From Agrobacterium genomosp. 13 str. CFBP 6927 (GTDB lineage: Bacteria; Pseudomonadota; Alphaproteobacteria; Rhizobiales; Rhizobiaceae), in assembly GCA_900012615.1 (NCBI GenBank), contig LT009757.1:114294-178293 (forward strand): 64,000 nt of DNA, written 5' to 3'. Both the position numbers and the translations under genes were made by a program. A model generated the notes under the pieces. That model did not search any database. It worked only from the letters and a program-made list of their open reading frames with translations, and was not told the origin of the DNA. Below, piece after piece: positions 1 through 8,575 of this stretch (position 1 is the stretch's first letter; each line of letters starts with the position of its first letter).

Positions 1-127
1 CGTCCCGGAGGGGGAGAAGGTCGGCCCGGAAGGGTCGGAGTGGACGGGGCTAGCTCTCCGGATATCTCCTACCCTCCGCCCCCTCATCCCGCTGCCGCGG
101 ACTTCTCCCCTCGGGGAGAAGAAACTT
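1..127. repeat. Rhizobial palindromic intergenic repeat, copy 1 (cut by window edge)
   Basis: The segment has the right half of a CCTTCTCCCC/GGGGAGAAGG hairpin near positions 11-20 (GGGGGAGAAGG) and a complete CTTCTCCCC-tc-GGGGAGAAG hairpin at 102-121, separated by a CCCCCTCATCC block. The same order of parts occurs at 32861-32985. This is the pattern of a dispersed mobile-looking palindromic repeat of rhizobial intergenic regions. It lies just 3' of the binding-protein gene and could also end or stabilise its transcript. Confidence 0.6.
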
Positions 128-156
128 GTGGCACCCGCTCGGTCCTAGCCGCTGGC

Positions 157-1428
157 TTACTGCGCGACGGGCAGCCCCGTGGCCGTTTCGATCTGCTTGG
201 CCGCATCATCAAGCGCTGCTTTCGCATCGGGATAACCGCCGGCGAAATATTTCGTCTGCGTCGCCTTGTAGATCGCATCCGCATCCGACTGGAACGCCGT
301 GCCGCGGCTCGGCACGATCTTCGGCAGGGTGGCCAGAATATCGGTCCACACCGCCTGCCCGCCCCAATAGGCCTGCTTTTCCTTGACGAAGGGATCGTCG
401 ATGGCTGAGAGCAGCGAGGGAACGAGGCCAAAGGATTTCAGCATCGTCACCTGACCTTCATTGGTGGTCAGCGCGTAATCGATATATTTCCACGCCGCTT
501 CCTTGTGCTGAGACGTCGAGCTGATCGCCAGCGACGAACCGCCGAGATTGGCCGCATGCGGACCATCCGCCGTCAGGCTCGGCATCAGATAGACGCCCCA
601 TTTGCCGGAAAGATCAGGCGAGCCGGAACGAACCGTGCCTTCATACCAGGCGCCATACATCTGGCTGGCGGCCTTGCCGGCGGTATTGGCCTGGATTTTC
701 TCATCCCAGATCGCCGCCGTGATGATGCCGGCGTCCTTCATTTCCTTGACCTTTTCAAGGGTCGCGACACAGGCGGGCTGGTTGATGGTGATGTTCTGGC
801 CATCGGTCGAAAAGTAACCGCATCCCTGCTCATTGGCGATCATGCGAAACCATTCGCTATCGCCATTGAAATCGGCCTGCGCCATCACGGTGCCGGGATT
901 GGCGGCCATGACCTTCTTGCCGGCGGCGATGAAATCATCCCAGCTTTTGATGGTGGCCGGATCGACGCCTGCCTTCTCATAGAAGTCGCGGCGATAAAAT
1001 ACCGCCACCGGACCGGAATCCCACGGAACCGCATAGGCGACGCCGTCAACCTCCAGCTCCGTGCGCTTGAAATCAGGGAAAAGCGCCTGTTTCTCAGGCG
1101 TATAGCCAAGCTCGGTCAGATTGGCGAAACAATCGGGAAAACGGCTCCAGAACAGTTCCGCTTCGAAATTTTCAATGGTGACGATATCAGGAAGACCATC
1201 GCCCCCGGCTGCGCAGGCGGCCAGTGTCTTGTCGAAAACCTGATTGTTTCCAAGGTCTTCAACGACGATCTTGATGTCCGGATTCTGCTTGTTGAAGCCC
1301 TCTACCGTGGATTTCAGCGCGGAAGCTGCGACGTTCCAGCTCCAGATGGTGACGGTTTCCGTTTGCGCGAAAGCCGGGGCTGCGAGAAGCAGCATGGCCG
1401 TAGACGCGCCAAGAAATTTCAAGCACAT
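157..1428 (-). CDS. Sugar-type ABC transporter substrate-binding protein
   Basis: A 423-residue periplasmic solute-binding protein of the extracellular family 1 (carbohydrate) type. Residues 1-21 form a Sec signal peptide ending AAPAFA, followed by the mature start QTETVTIWSWN. The family layout is visible: a TIW strand, a central aromatic-rich region (WDSGPVAVFYRRD), and the late FKEAAWKYIDY-like helix (KEAAWKYIDYA). The ATG follows GGGAGG at normal spacing. The gene is divergent from the AraC regulator at 1521 with about 90 bases between them, so that regulator probably controls it. No permease or ATPase for it is present here; they would lie to the left. Its sugar cannot be told from sequence. 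Confidence 0.9.
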   Translation of the reverse strand: MCLKFLGASTAMLLLAAPAFAQTETVTIWSWNVAASALKSTVEGFNKQNPDIKIVVEDLGNNQVFDKTLAACAAGGDGLPDIVTIENFEAELFWSRFPDCFANLTELGYTPEKQALFPDFKRTELEVDGVAYAVPWDSGPVAVFYRRDFYEKAGVDPATIKSWDDFIAAGKKVMAANPGTVMAQADFNGDSEWFRMIANEQGCGYFSTDGQNITINQPACVATLEKVKEMKDAGIITAAIWDEKIQANTAGKAASQMYGAWYEGTVRSGSPDLSGKWGVYLMPSLTADGPHAANLGGSSLAISSTSQHKEAAWKYIDYALTTNEGQVTMLKSFGLVPSLLSAIDDPFVKEKQAYWGGQAVWTDILATLPKIVPSRGTAFQSDADAIYKATQTKYFAGGYPDAKAALDDAAKQIETATGLPVAQ

Positions 1429-1520
1429 TGAAAACCTCCCTTTTTCAATTGCCGTTCTTCAGCGAACATGGGCACATTAGCGGCGACAGGAAATCTGTCT
1501 CGTAAAAAGGGAACATCGAT

Positions 1521-2411
1521 TTGGCGGAAAGTAAGATTGCTGAAAGAGCCTTCTACCAGCCGGGTGCAAGCAGCATCGAAGGCATGCCGACGACGCTGCA
1601 GCTTTTTCACAATCATCCGCCCATCATGCTCAGGCCTCACTGGCACGCGCAGGTGGAAGTGAATTACGTCATGTCGGGATCGGTGCATTATCGCATGGGC
1701 GATCACGACCTGACGCTTAATGCCGGCCAGATGTGCATCTTCTGGGGTGGCCAGCCGCACCAGATGGACCACTCCTCCGACGATTCCTTTTACGCCGGCG
1801 CGCATCTGCCGCTGGTGCACTTCTTCCGCATGCGGCTGCCCGCCACCGTCTCCAGCCTGCTGATGGGTGGTGCTACGATGGTGAGCGCTGAGACCGACCG
1901 GGCAGATGCGGAAAATTTCGGCCGCTGGTTCCGTTACGTCACTTCGGGCGATCCGGCGAAAGCCCAGCACGCGGTGGAGGAATTGCTGCTCAGGGTCGAG
2001 CGGATGTTCCTTGAACCCTACTCCGTCATATCATCCGCCGCCAATGGCAAACGCAGGGAGGATGACGAGGGCATGGCGCCCTCCATCGGCGTGGTGCGCA
2101 TGTGCGACTTCATCGCCGCCAATTTTCTCGACGATATCGACGCGACGGAGATTGCCCGTGCCGCCTCGCTGCACCCGAAATATGCGATGAACCTGTTCCG
2201 CAAATCCACCGGCATGACGCTGATCAAATATCTGACCCTGCTCCGGCTTTCCCGCGCGCAGGCGATGCTGATGACGGGCAAGGACAATATCCTGCAAATC
2301 GCCATGGAAAGCGGCTTCGGCTCCGTCAGCGCCTTCAACAAGGCGTTCCGCCAGATATCAGGCATGTCTCCTTCCGATTTCCGCCGCGACATGCGGGCGA
2401 CTGCGGCTTAA
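1521..2411 (+). CDS. AraC family transcriptional regulator
   Basis: A 296-residue regulator with an N-terminal cupin sensor half (HWHAQVEVNYVMSGSVHYRMG, roughly residues 38-58) and a C-terminal double helix-turn-helix of AraC/XylS type. The second recognition region is ILQIAMESGFGSVSAFNKAF, and the usual GMSPSDFRRD follows. Translation probably begins at a TTG preceded by AAGGGA; an ATG 61 bases further on would cut into the cupin. It reads away from the binding-protein gene across a short shared promoter region, the typical position for a sugar-responsive activator of that operon. Its stop codon overlaps the stop of the convergent AraC gene. Confidence 0.88.
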   Translation: MAESKIAERAFYQPGASSIEGMPTTLQLFHNHPPIMLRPHWHAQVEVNYVMSGSVHYRMGDHDLTLNAGQMCIFWGGQPHQMDHSSDDSFYAGAHLPLVHFFRMRLPATVSSLLMGGATMVSAETDRADAENFGRWFRYVTSGDPAKAQHAVEELLLRVERMFLEPYSVISSAANGKRREDDEGMAPSIGVVRMCDFIAANFLDDIDATEIARAASLHPKYAMNLFRKSTGMTLIKYLTLLRLSRAQAMLMTGKDNILQIAMESGFGSVSAFNKAFRQISGMSPSDFRRDMRATAA

Positions 2412-3262
2412 CCTTCGATCTCTTCGAAATCGGAAAAAGCAGCGCTGCGCTGCCGCGCCGCCTGCCGATAGGCCCTTGGTGAACTGCCCAGCATTCTTCG
2501 GAACATGGTGGTGAAAGCCGGTATGTTTTCATAACCGGCATCCAGCGCCACATTCGTCACCGCCTCCCCCGCCGCCAGCCGCGGCAGCGAGGCGAAGATA
2601 CAGGCCTGCTGGCGCCAGGTGACGAAACTCAACCCCAGTTCCTTGCGGAACAGCCGCGTAAACGAGCGGCGGCTGATGCCCATGGCCGCCGCCCAGTCGT
2701 CAATCTCCACCCGGGCCACCGGCTTTTTCAGGAAATCGCGGCACAGCGCCGCCAGACGCTGATTATCTGGAAAAGGCAGTCCGAGCGGCCTTTCCGGCAG
2801 GCGGTTGACCTCGTCCAGCAACAGCGCCCGCACAAGGCCCTGCCGGTGAAAAGCCGTCGGCTGGTGTTCTTCACCCAGCAATTCCGAAATCAGGCTGGAG
2901 GCGAGATCGGTTATTTCCACCACGCGCGGTGCGCCCGCATGAAACAGGTCCGGATGGACGTAGATCGAATGCATCTCCACCGTCGAGATGGTTTCCGCCT
3001 CATGTTGCAGCCCGGCGGGAATGAGCAATCCATGACCGGGCGGTATCATCCAGCGACCATCCGCAGTGCTGACAAGCACGACGCCCTGACGGGCGCACCA
3101 GATCTGCACGCGGCTATGGCTGTGGGGCGGCGTCCGGTGCCCGGTGGGGTAAACGCGGCAAAGCGCCAGCACCGGCTCATTGGTGCCGTCGATCAATTTC
3201 AGACTGCGTTCATGCTCGTCATGCGTCAGTCCTGAAGGCTGCCGCGATTTGATTTTTGCCAT
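2408..3262 (-). CDS. AraC family transcriptional regulator with cupin sensor
   Basis: About 284 residues. An N-terminal cupin (PPHSHSRVQIWCARQGV, then PPGHGLLIPAGLQHEAE) is followed by a C-terminal AraC HTH domain (WAAAMGISRRSFTRLFRKEL and VTNVALDAGYENIPAFTTMF). I place the start at the ATG at 3262, which has GAGTGGGC upstream; an in-frame GTG nine bases earlier has no clear ribosome site. It is divergent from the fosmidomycin-resistance-type exporter at 3386, so it probably controls that exporter. Such AraC/MFS pairs are common, but the inducer is unknown. Confidence 0.88.
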   Translation of the reverse strand: MAKIKSRQPSGLTHDEHERSLKLIDGTNEPVLALCRVYPTGHRTPPHSHSRVQIWCARQGVVLVSTADGRWMIPPGHGLLIPAGLQHEAETISTVEMHSIYVHPDLFHAGAPRVVEITDLASSLISELLGEEHQPTAFHRQGLVRALLLDEVNRLPERPLGLPFPDNQRLAALCRDFLKKPVARVEIDDWAAAMGISRRSFTRLFRKELGLSFVTWRQQACIFASLPRLAAGEAVTNVALDAGYENIPAFTTMFRRMLGSSPRAYRQAARQRSAAFSDFEEIEG

Positions 3263-3385
3263 TTGGCCCACTCACAAAGAAAATCGTCCAGAACACAAAT
3301 GCAGGCCAGAAACAATATGAATAAAAGCGGGAAGAAATAAAGACATGTTTCCCGTCTTCCGCCGGGAACCCGAGAGGACTTCATC

Positions 3386-4588
3386 ATGGCCACTGTTACC
3401 AGCGCCGGCAACAGCTTCAATCCGCAACGCACGGCGTTTTCGATCATCGCAGCCGCCAGCTTCTGCCACATGCTGAACGACATCATGCAATCGCTGCTGA
3501 CGTCGCTTTATCCGCTGCTGAAGGCGAATTACGCGCTCGATTTCATGCAGATCGGCCTGCTTACCTTCGCCTTTCAGGTCACTGCCTCGCTGCTGCAGCC
3601 GGTTGTCGGCATGGTGACAGACCGCTGGCCCATGCCGTTCTCCCTGCCCGTCGCCATGCTGTCCACCTGCGCCGGCCTCATCACGCTTGCTTTTGCCCAT
3701 AGTTTCGAGGTTCTGGTGATCGGCGCCTGCCTCATCGGCATCGGTTCGGCGATCTTCCATCCAGAAGCCTCGCGCGTTGCGCGTCTCGCATCCGGCGGCC
3801 GTCATGGTCTGGCGCAGTCCTTCTTCCAGGTGGGTGGCAATACCGGCACCGCCATCGGCCCGCTGCTCGCCGCCTTCATCGTCATCCCGCTCGGCCAGAC
3901 GAGCCTCAGCTGGTTCTCGCTGATCGCACTCGTCGGTTTTGGCGTGCTTTCCTGGGTTGGCGTCTGGTACACCCGCCACCGCCGTGCAACGGTCGGCAAG
4001 GCGCCGGCCAGCCGCACGCTTCCCCTTGCCCGTGGCACTGTCATGATGACGCTTCTGGTGCTGGTGGTTCTGACCGCCACCAAGAATGCCTATCTCGCCA
4101 GCCTGTCCAGCTACTTCACCTTCTACACCATCGACAAGTTCGGTCTTGGTGTTCAGGACGCGCAAGTTCTGCTGTTCCTCTTCCTCGGCGCTTCGGCACT
4201 GGGCGTGTTCTTCGGCGGCCCGATCGGCGACCGTTTCGGCTCGCGCGTCGTCATCTGGTTCTCGATCCTCGGCGTCATTCCCTTCGCGCTGCTGCTGCCC
4301 TATGCGAACCTGTTCTGGACGGCCATTCTCGTCGTCGTCATCGGCTTCGTGTTCTCCTCTGCTTTCTCGGCCATCGTCGTGTTCGCGCAGGAACTGGTGC
4401 CGGGCCGCGTCGGCCTCATCGCCGGCATGTTCTTCGGTTTCGCCTTCGGTTTCGGCGGCATCGGCGCTGCGGTTCTGGGTGTTTATGCGGATAAGGAAGG
4501 CATCGAATTCGTCTACCGCATCTGCTCCTACATGCCGCTGCTCGGACTGCTCACGGTGTTCCTGCCGAAACTGCCGAGCCACCGCTAA
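3386..4588 (+). CDS. fsr: MFS transporter, fosmidomycin resistance protein family
   Basis: A 400-residue inner-membrane major facilitator exporter with about 12 hydrophobic segments. It carries stretches typical of Escherichia coli Fsr: LTSLYPLLK, FMQIGLLTFAFQ, LLQPVVGMVTDRWPMP, FHPEASRVARLASGGRHGLA and FQVGGNTGTAIGPLLAA. Fsr-type proteins export fosmidomycin and probably other small anionic compounds by proton exchange; the physiological substrate here is unknown. The ATG follows GAGAGGA. The gene is divergent from the AraC regulator and followed by a hairpin at 4614-4650. Confidence 0.9.
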   Translation: MATVTSAGNSFNPQRTAFSIIAAASFCHMLNDIMQSLLTSLYPLLKANYALDFMQIGLLTFAFQVTASLLQPVVGMVTDRWPMPFSLPVAMLSTCAGLITLAFAHSFEVLVIGACLIGIGSAIFHPEASRVARLASGGRHGLAQSFFQVGGNTGTAIGPLLAAFIVIPLGQTSLSWFSLIALVGFGVLSWVGVWYTRHRRATVGKAPASRTLPLARGTVMMTLLVLVVLTATKNAYLASLSSYFTFYTIDKFGLGVQDAQVLLFLFLGASALGVFFGGPIGDRFGSRVVIWFSILGVIPFALLLPYANLFWTAILVVVIGFVFSSAFSAIVVFAQELVPGRVGLIAGMFFGFAFGFGGIGAAVLGVYADKEGIEFVYRICSYMPLLGLLTVFLPKLPSHR

Positions 4589-4613
4589 AAGCCTCGCGTT
4601 CAACGCTTTTCAA

Positions 4614-4650
4614 CACGGTGGTCACCTGTGATACTCAGGTGACCGCCGTG
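4614..4650. terminator. Hairpin after the Fsr-type exporter
   Basis: CACGGTGGTCACCTG (4614-4628) pairs with CAGGTGACCGCCGTG (4636-4650) over 15 pairs, including one T-G pair, around a 7-base loop. It sits between the exporter stop and the LysR start. No run of T follows, so it may be a stabilising or Rho-assisted structure, not a classical intrinsic terminator. Confidence 0.5.
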
Positions 4651-4673
4651 ATCCGTTGAGCGAAGACTGAGCC

Positions 4674-5570
4674 ATGCAAATCCCGATAAAATCGATCCTC
4701 GTTTTCCACGCCGCGGCAAGGGCGGGCAGCATTTCCCGGGCGGCGGAAGAATTGAGCGTCACGCCATCGGCCGTTTCCCAGCAGATCCAGTTGCTGGAAG
4801 GCCAGCTCGGCACGACCCTGATGGCGCGAACCGGCCGCAAGGTGACATTGACGGAAGCGGGCGAGCGCTATTTTTCAATGATCACCGCCCAGATCGAGCA
4901 GATATCGGACGCCACCGACAGCATTCGCGGCTTCCGCTCGGTCACCACGCTGACGATCCGGGCGACGCCGACCATCTCCAACAAATGGCTGCTGCCGCGT
5001 CTCGGCTCGTTTCTGGAAGAGCATCCCGAACTGGAAGTGCGCCTCGACGGCACCAACGAGCCGACCGATTTTTCGCAGGAACTCGTCGATATAGAGCTGC
5101 GCCATGGCGATGGCCGCTGGCCGGGCCTCTTCGTGGAAGGGCTGGTGGAGGAGGAATTCCTGCCGGTCTGTTCGCCAAATTATAAGGGCGCCGGTAAATT
5201 TCTGCCCGAGGAATTGCAGAACCAGCGGCTGATCCATTCGGTCAAGGCGCAGGCGCAATGGAACCACTGGTTCCCTCTGGCCGGTGTCACGGCTGAGAAG
5301 CGCTGGCGGCGGGTCCTGTTCGACCGCAGCCACATGGCCATCGATGCCGCCGTTCTCGGCATCGGCGTGGCGCTGGAAAGCACCTTGATGATGGAGCGGG
5401 AGCTGCAGGACAAGATGCTGGTGCCGGCCGTGACGGACGCGCCGCGCATCAAGCTCGTCACCCAATGGATCGTTTGCCCGCATTCCCATCTGCGGCAGAG
5501 AAAAGTCATGCTGTTTCTGGAGTGGATGCGAAAACAACGCGACGAGTGGCGTGCCCGTCGCGTTGTCTGA
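4674..5570 (+). CDS. LysR family transcriptional regulator, GcvA-like
   Basis: A 298-residue LysR protein. The N-terminal winged HTH (about residues 8-67) contains FHAAARAGSISRAAEELSV and VTPSAVSQQIQLLEG. The effector domain has the GcvA-group features RATPTISNKWLLPRL, a WPGL segment and the PVCSPNY motif. Members of this group control amino-acid, sulfonate or beta-lactamase genes. No divergent target lies next to it: it follows the exporter in the same direction and converges on the TRAP transporter operon. Its target is therefore not evident. Confidence 0.88.
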   Translation: MQIPIKSILVFHAAARAGSISRAAEELSVTPSAVSQQIQLLEGQLGTTLMARTGRKVTLTEAGERYFSMITAQIEQISDATDSIRGFRSVTTLTIRATPTISNKWLLPRLGSFLEEHPELEVRLDGTNEPTDFSQELVDIELRHGDGRWPGLFVEGLVEEEFLPVCSPNYKGAGKFLPEELQNQRLIHSVKAQAQWNHWFPLAGVTAEKRWRRVLFDRSHMAIDAAVLGIGVALESTLMMERELQDKMLVPAVTDAPRIKLVTQWIVCPHSHLRQRKVMLFLEWMRKQRDEWRARRVV

Positions 5571-5594
5571 TTTTTCAGTTCTGTTCTTCCCGTT

Positions 5595-6875
5595 TCAATA
5601 AAGCCCCATCAGCCGAATCGGCCCGAGCGTCAGTACCGGGAACAGCACCAGCGCGAAGATGGCAAGCGTCAGCACCGTCATCGGCGCCAGCGAACCGCGA
5701 ATGACATCCTCGATCTTCATATTCGCCACCTGTGCCGCCGCAAACAGGCAGACCCCCACCGGCGGCGTCACCAGCCCGAGCGTCAGCGTCATGACGGTCA
5801 CGATCAGGAAATGGATCGGATCGATGCCCAGGGCCTCGACCGGCGGCATCAGCACCGGGATGAGGATGAACATCGCCGGGATCGCTTCCATGAAGATGCC
5901 GATGATGAGCAGGAACACGAAGATGACGAGCATGCCGGTCATCGGTCCAAGGTTCATGGCCTTCAAAAGCTCGGCCACCTGTTCGGGCAGACCATCGAAG
6001 GTGAAGACCCAGGCGGCGAGCTGCGAGGTGGCGGCGATGAACAGGATGGTGCCGGAAATGCGCGCGGTCGAGATCAATATTTCCGGCAGTTCGCGTATCG
6101 GTAGCGTGCGGTAAACGATGACGCCGAGCACCGCTACGTAAACCACCGCGATGGCAGCTGCTTCCGTTGGCGTGAAAAGGCCGCTGGCAATGCCGATGAT
6201 CAGGATCAGCGGTGTCAGCATCGGCAGGATGGCGCGCAGACCCGTGACGACCACCAGACGGAAATTGAACGGTGTCGGCGGATTGTAACCGTAATGCACC
6301 GAATAGAAGTGGTTGAAGACGAGGAAGGCGAAGGCGATGAAAAGGCCGGGCACCAGACCCGCGATCAGCAGCGTGCCGATCGACACGTTGGCGATGGAAC
6401 CGGCAATCACGATCAGGATCGACGGCGGAATGATCGAGGAGAGCGTCGAGGTGCAGAGTGTCATGCCGACGGCATAACCCTTTGGAAAACCGTGGCGCTC
6501 CATGGCCTTGATCTCGATGGCGCCGACCGAGGCGATATCGGCGACGGACGAGCCGGAGACGCCGGAAAAGATCACCGATGAGATGACGTTGACGTGGCCA
6601 AGCCCGCCGGGAAGCCAGCCGACCATGGCCTCGGCGAAATCAAAGATGCGCTCCGCCACTCGCCCCCGCTCCATGACCGTGCCGACCAGAATGAACAGCG
6701 GCACGGCAACGAGCAGGAAGGAGTTCATCGACGAGAACATCGTCTGCGACAGCAGGTCCATGGGCATGGATGTGAAGAGCCAGAGCGTGCCGACACTGGC
6801 GAGCGCCAGCGCGATGGCAAGCGGCACGCCGAGCATGCTGAGACCGAAAAAGGCGACGAGAAGAAAGACCGACAT
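5595..6875 (-). CDS. dctM: TRAP transporter large permease (DctM family)
   Basis: A 426-residue integral membrane protein with about 12 hydrophobic segments, the sodium-driven translocating subunit of a tripartite ATP-independent periplasmic transporter. Characteristic segments are SSVADIASVGAIEI (after SGVSGS), SSIIPPSILIVI, TPTEAAAIAVVYV and TPPVGVCLFAAAQVANM. It is the last gene of the dctP-dctQ-dctM run, beginning three bases after the dctQ stop, which suggests translational coupling. The symbol is a family label; the transported compound is unknown, although the neighbours suggest a hydroxy or sugar acid. Confidence 0.92.
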   Translation of the reverse strand: MSVFLLVAFFGLSMLGVPLAIALALASVGTLWLFTSMPMDLLSQTMFSSMNSFLLVAVPLFILVGTVMERGRVAERIFDFAEAMVGWLPGGLGHVNVISSVIFSGVSGSSVADIASVGAIEIKAMERHGFPKGYAVGMTLCTSTLSSIIPPSILIVIAGSIANVSIGTLLIAGLVPGLFIAFAFLVFNHFYSVHYGYNPPTPFNFRLVVVTGLRAILPMLTPLILIIGIASGLFTPTEAAAIAVVYVAVLGVIVYRTLPIRELPEILISTARISGTILFIAATSQLAAWVFTFDGLPEQVAELLKAMNLGPMTGMLVIFVFLLIIGIFMEAIPAMFILIPVLMPPVEALGIDPIHFLIVTVMTLTLGLVTPPVGVCLFAAAQVANMKIEDVIRGSLAPMTVLTLAIFALVLFPVLTLGPIRLMGLY

Positions 6876-6878
6876 GGC

Positions 6879-7430
6879 TCAATGTCCTGCTGAAATGGAG
6901 ATATCGGCATGGGCGATCTCGTCCGCCGGCAGGCCAAGTTCGGGAAGCGCGATGAGCTCCCGGCGGCTGCGCAGCGATTCGATGATGGCCAGCACGGCGA
7001 TGATGGCGGAAACCGGTAACACGATACCGATGGTCCACATGGGGATCGGCAGGGTGGCGGCGGTCTCGTTCATCATGATCTGCTGGCGCACCAGGGTCAG
7101 GCCCGTCCAGCCCATCATGCCGAAAAAGAACACCGAGGAACCGACATAGATCGGCACCGCCAGCCGCCGGAAGAAGCGGTGAAACAGCACCAGAAACACC
7201 ACGACACGGGCGCTTTCAACGGTGCGGAAGCCCGCGGCAAGGCCAAGGAACACCATCCAGATGAAGAGGAAACGCGTCGCCTCCTCGGTCCAGGGAAGCG
7301 GGCTGCCGGCAAGGCGGCCGATGACCTGAAGAAGAACGACGATGAGAATGCCGGCACAGGCTGCCCCTGCGGCCACATCGGCGATGAGTTTAACGATGGT
7401 GCCGAGCACCGAAGGTTTCGTATCGTTCAT
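6879..7430 (-). CDS. dctQ: TRAP transporter small permease (DctQ family)
   Basis: A 183-residue membrane protein with four hydrophobic segments. It has the conserved DctQ elements PWTEEATRFLFIWMVFLG (about residues 51-68) and a later R-x-x-V segment (FRTVESARVVVF). The start chosen is the ATG at 7430, preceded by GGAAGGG; the reading frame stays open 72 bases further upstream without a better site. DctQ pairs with DctM to form the membrane complex. A strong hairpin (7519-7546) separates this gene from the upstream binding-protein gene. Confidence 0.9.
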   Translation of the reverse strand: MNDTKPSVLGTIVKLIADVAAGAACAGILIVVLLQVIGRLAGSPLPWTEEATRFLFIWMVFLGLAAGFRTVESARVVVFLVLFHRFFRRLAVPIYVGSSVFFFGMMGWTGLTLVRQQIMMNETAATLPIPMWTIGIVLPVSAIIAVLAIIESLRSRRELIALPELGLPADEIAHADISISAGH

Positions 7431-7518
7431 AACAATACCCTTCCACTGCTGAAACCGGATATCCGGTAAAACGAATGCCGCACTGCCTCTGCGGCAAAGC
7501 AACCCTTGCTGACGTTGG

Positions 7519-7546
7519 GGAAGGCCGGACCGAGATCCGGCCTTCC
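7519..7546. terminator. Hairpin between dctP and dctQ
   Basis: GGAAGGCCGG (7519-7528) pairs perfectly with CCGGCCTTCC (7537-7546) around an 8-base loop. It is directly 3' of the binding-protein gene. Such hairpins between the first (binding protein) and later genes of transport operons usually protect or attenuate the message so that the binding protein is made in excess. No T run follows. Confidence 0.55.
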
Positions 7547-7559
7547 ATGCACGAAAACG

Positions 7560-8555
7560 TCAGTTCGTCTTGAGAAAAGCCTGCGTCTTGTCGAAGAAAG
7601 CCTGATCTTTCACCAGCGCGGAGAACTTCGCCGAAAGGCCGGCCGCCACCGCCACGAAAGCCTTGCGTTCGTCGTCGGTCAGCGTGTTCACCTCCATGCC
7701 GTTCTTCTTCAGCGTTTCGAGCGACTTGTCGATATCGGCAGCGTCGTTCTGCGCCTTCCAGGCTTCGGTCTCGGTGGCTGCTTCCTTCAGCGCGGTCTTG
7801 AAGTTCTCATCGAGACCTTCGAAGCGGGCCGGGTTCATGCCCAGCACCCAGGCGTCAGCAATGTGATTGCTGATCGTCAGATACTTCTGCACTTCGTAAA
7901 GCTTGGCGCTAACCGGCACGTTGACCGGATTTTCCTGTCCGTCGACGACCTTGAGCTGGAGAGCATTATAGACCTCGGCAAAGGCCATCGGCGTCGGAGC
8001 CGCACCCATGGCGCCGAAGAATTCGACCCAGAGCGGATTGTTCGGCACGCGCAGCTTCATGCCCTTAAGATCGGCCGGCGACTTGATCGGCGCCTTGGAA
8101 TTGGTGATCTGGCGCAGCGGCCGCGACCAGAGATCGAGCCCGAGAATGCCGATCTTGCTCAGATCGGTGGAAAGCTCTTTGCCGAGATCGCTGTCGAGAT
8201 AGACCCGGAGCTGGTCGATATCGCGGAACTGGTAGGGAATGGCGATGGCCGTGAACTTCGGATTGAAGGTCGCGTAAAGCGAGGTCGAGTTCAACAGCAT
8301 GTCAAGCGAACCGCCGGCCAGCTGCTTGACGCCCGCCGAAGGGTCGCCGCCATAAAGCGTGCCGTTCGGAAACACCTTGATCTTGAGCTTGCCGTCGGTC
8401 TTTTTCGAAACGATCTCGGCAAACTTATTGGCGGCGAGCGTGATTTCGGAATTGTCGGCATCCGGCGTCGAAAGCGTCAGCGTTTCGGCCTGCGCGATGG
8501 ATGCGACCAGCATGGTGGCGGCGAGAGCCAGCCCGTAAAGTTTCGAAATTTTCAT
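7560..8555 (-). CDS. dctP: TRAP transporter substrate-binding protein (DctP family)
   Basis: A 331-residue periplasmic binding protein. The signal peptide covers about residues 1-23 (ends SIAQA-ET). Family motifs are RPLRQITNSK, MKLRVPNNPLW (the Arg that normally binds the ligand carboxylate) and the VVDGQENPVNV segment, so the ligand is probably an organic acid. The ATG follows AAGGGAGGAA. The gene lies 20 bases after a beta-hydroxyacid dehydrogenase gene on the same strand, linking uptake to oxidation of the imported acid. The actual ligand is unknown. Confidence 0.92.
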   Translation of the reverse strand: MKISKLYGLALAATMLVASIAQAETLTLSTPDADNSEITLAANKFAEIVSKKTDGKLKIKVFPNGTLYGGDPSAGVKQLAGGSLDMLLNSTSLYATFNPKFTAIAIPYQFRDIDQLRVYLDSDLGKELSTDLSKIGILGLDLWSRPLRQITNSKAPIKSPADLKGMKLRVPNNPLWVEFFGAMGAAPTPMAFAEVYNALQLKVVDGQENPVNVPVSAKLYEVQKYLTISNHIADAWVLGMNPARFEGLDENFKTALKEAATETEAWKAQNDAADIDKSLETLKKNGMEVNTLTDDERKAFVAVAAGLSAKFSALVKDQAFFDKTQAFLKTN

Positions 8556-8575
8556 GTGTTCCTCCCTTGTTATCT

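Noticed and set aside
3272..4603. 443-codon open frame on the minus strand opposite the Fsr-type exporter
   Set aside because: Its translation is low-complexity (rich in Glu, Asp, Arg, His) as expected for the antisense of a GC-rich gene, and the plus-strand protein is a clear family match.
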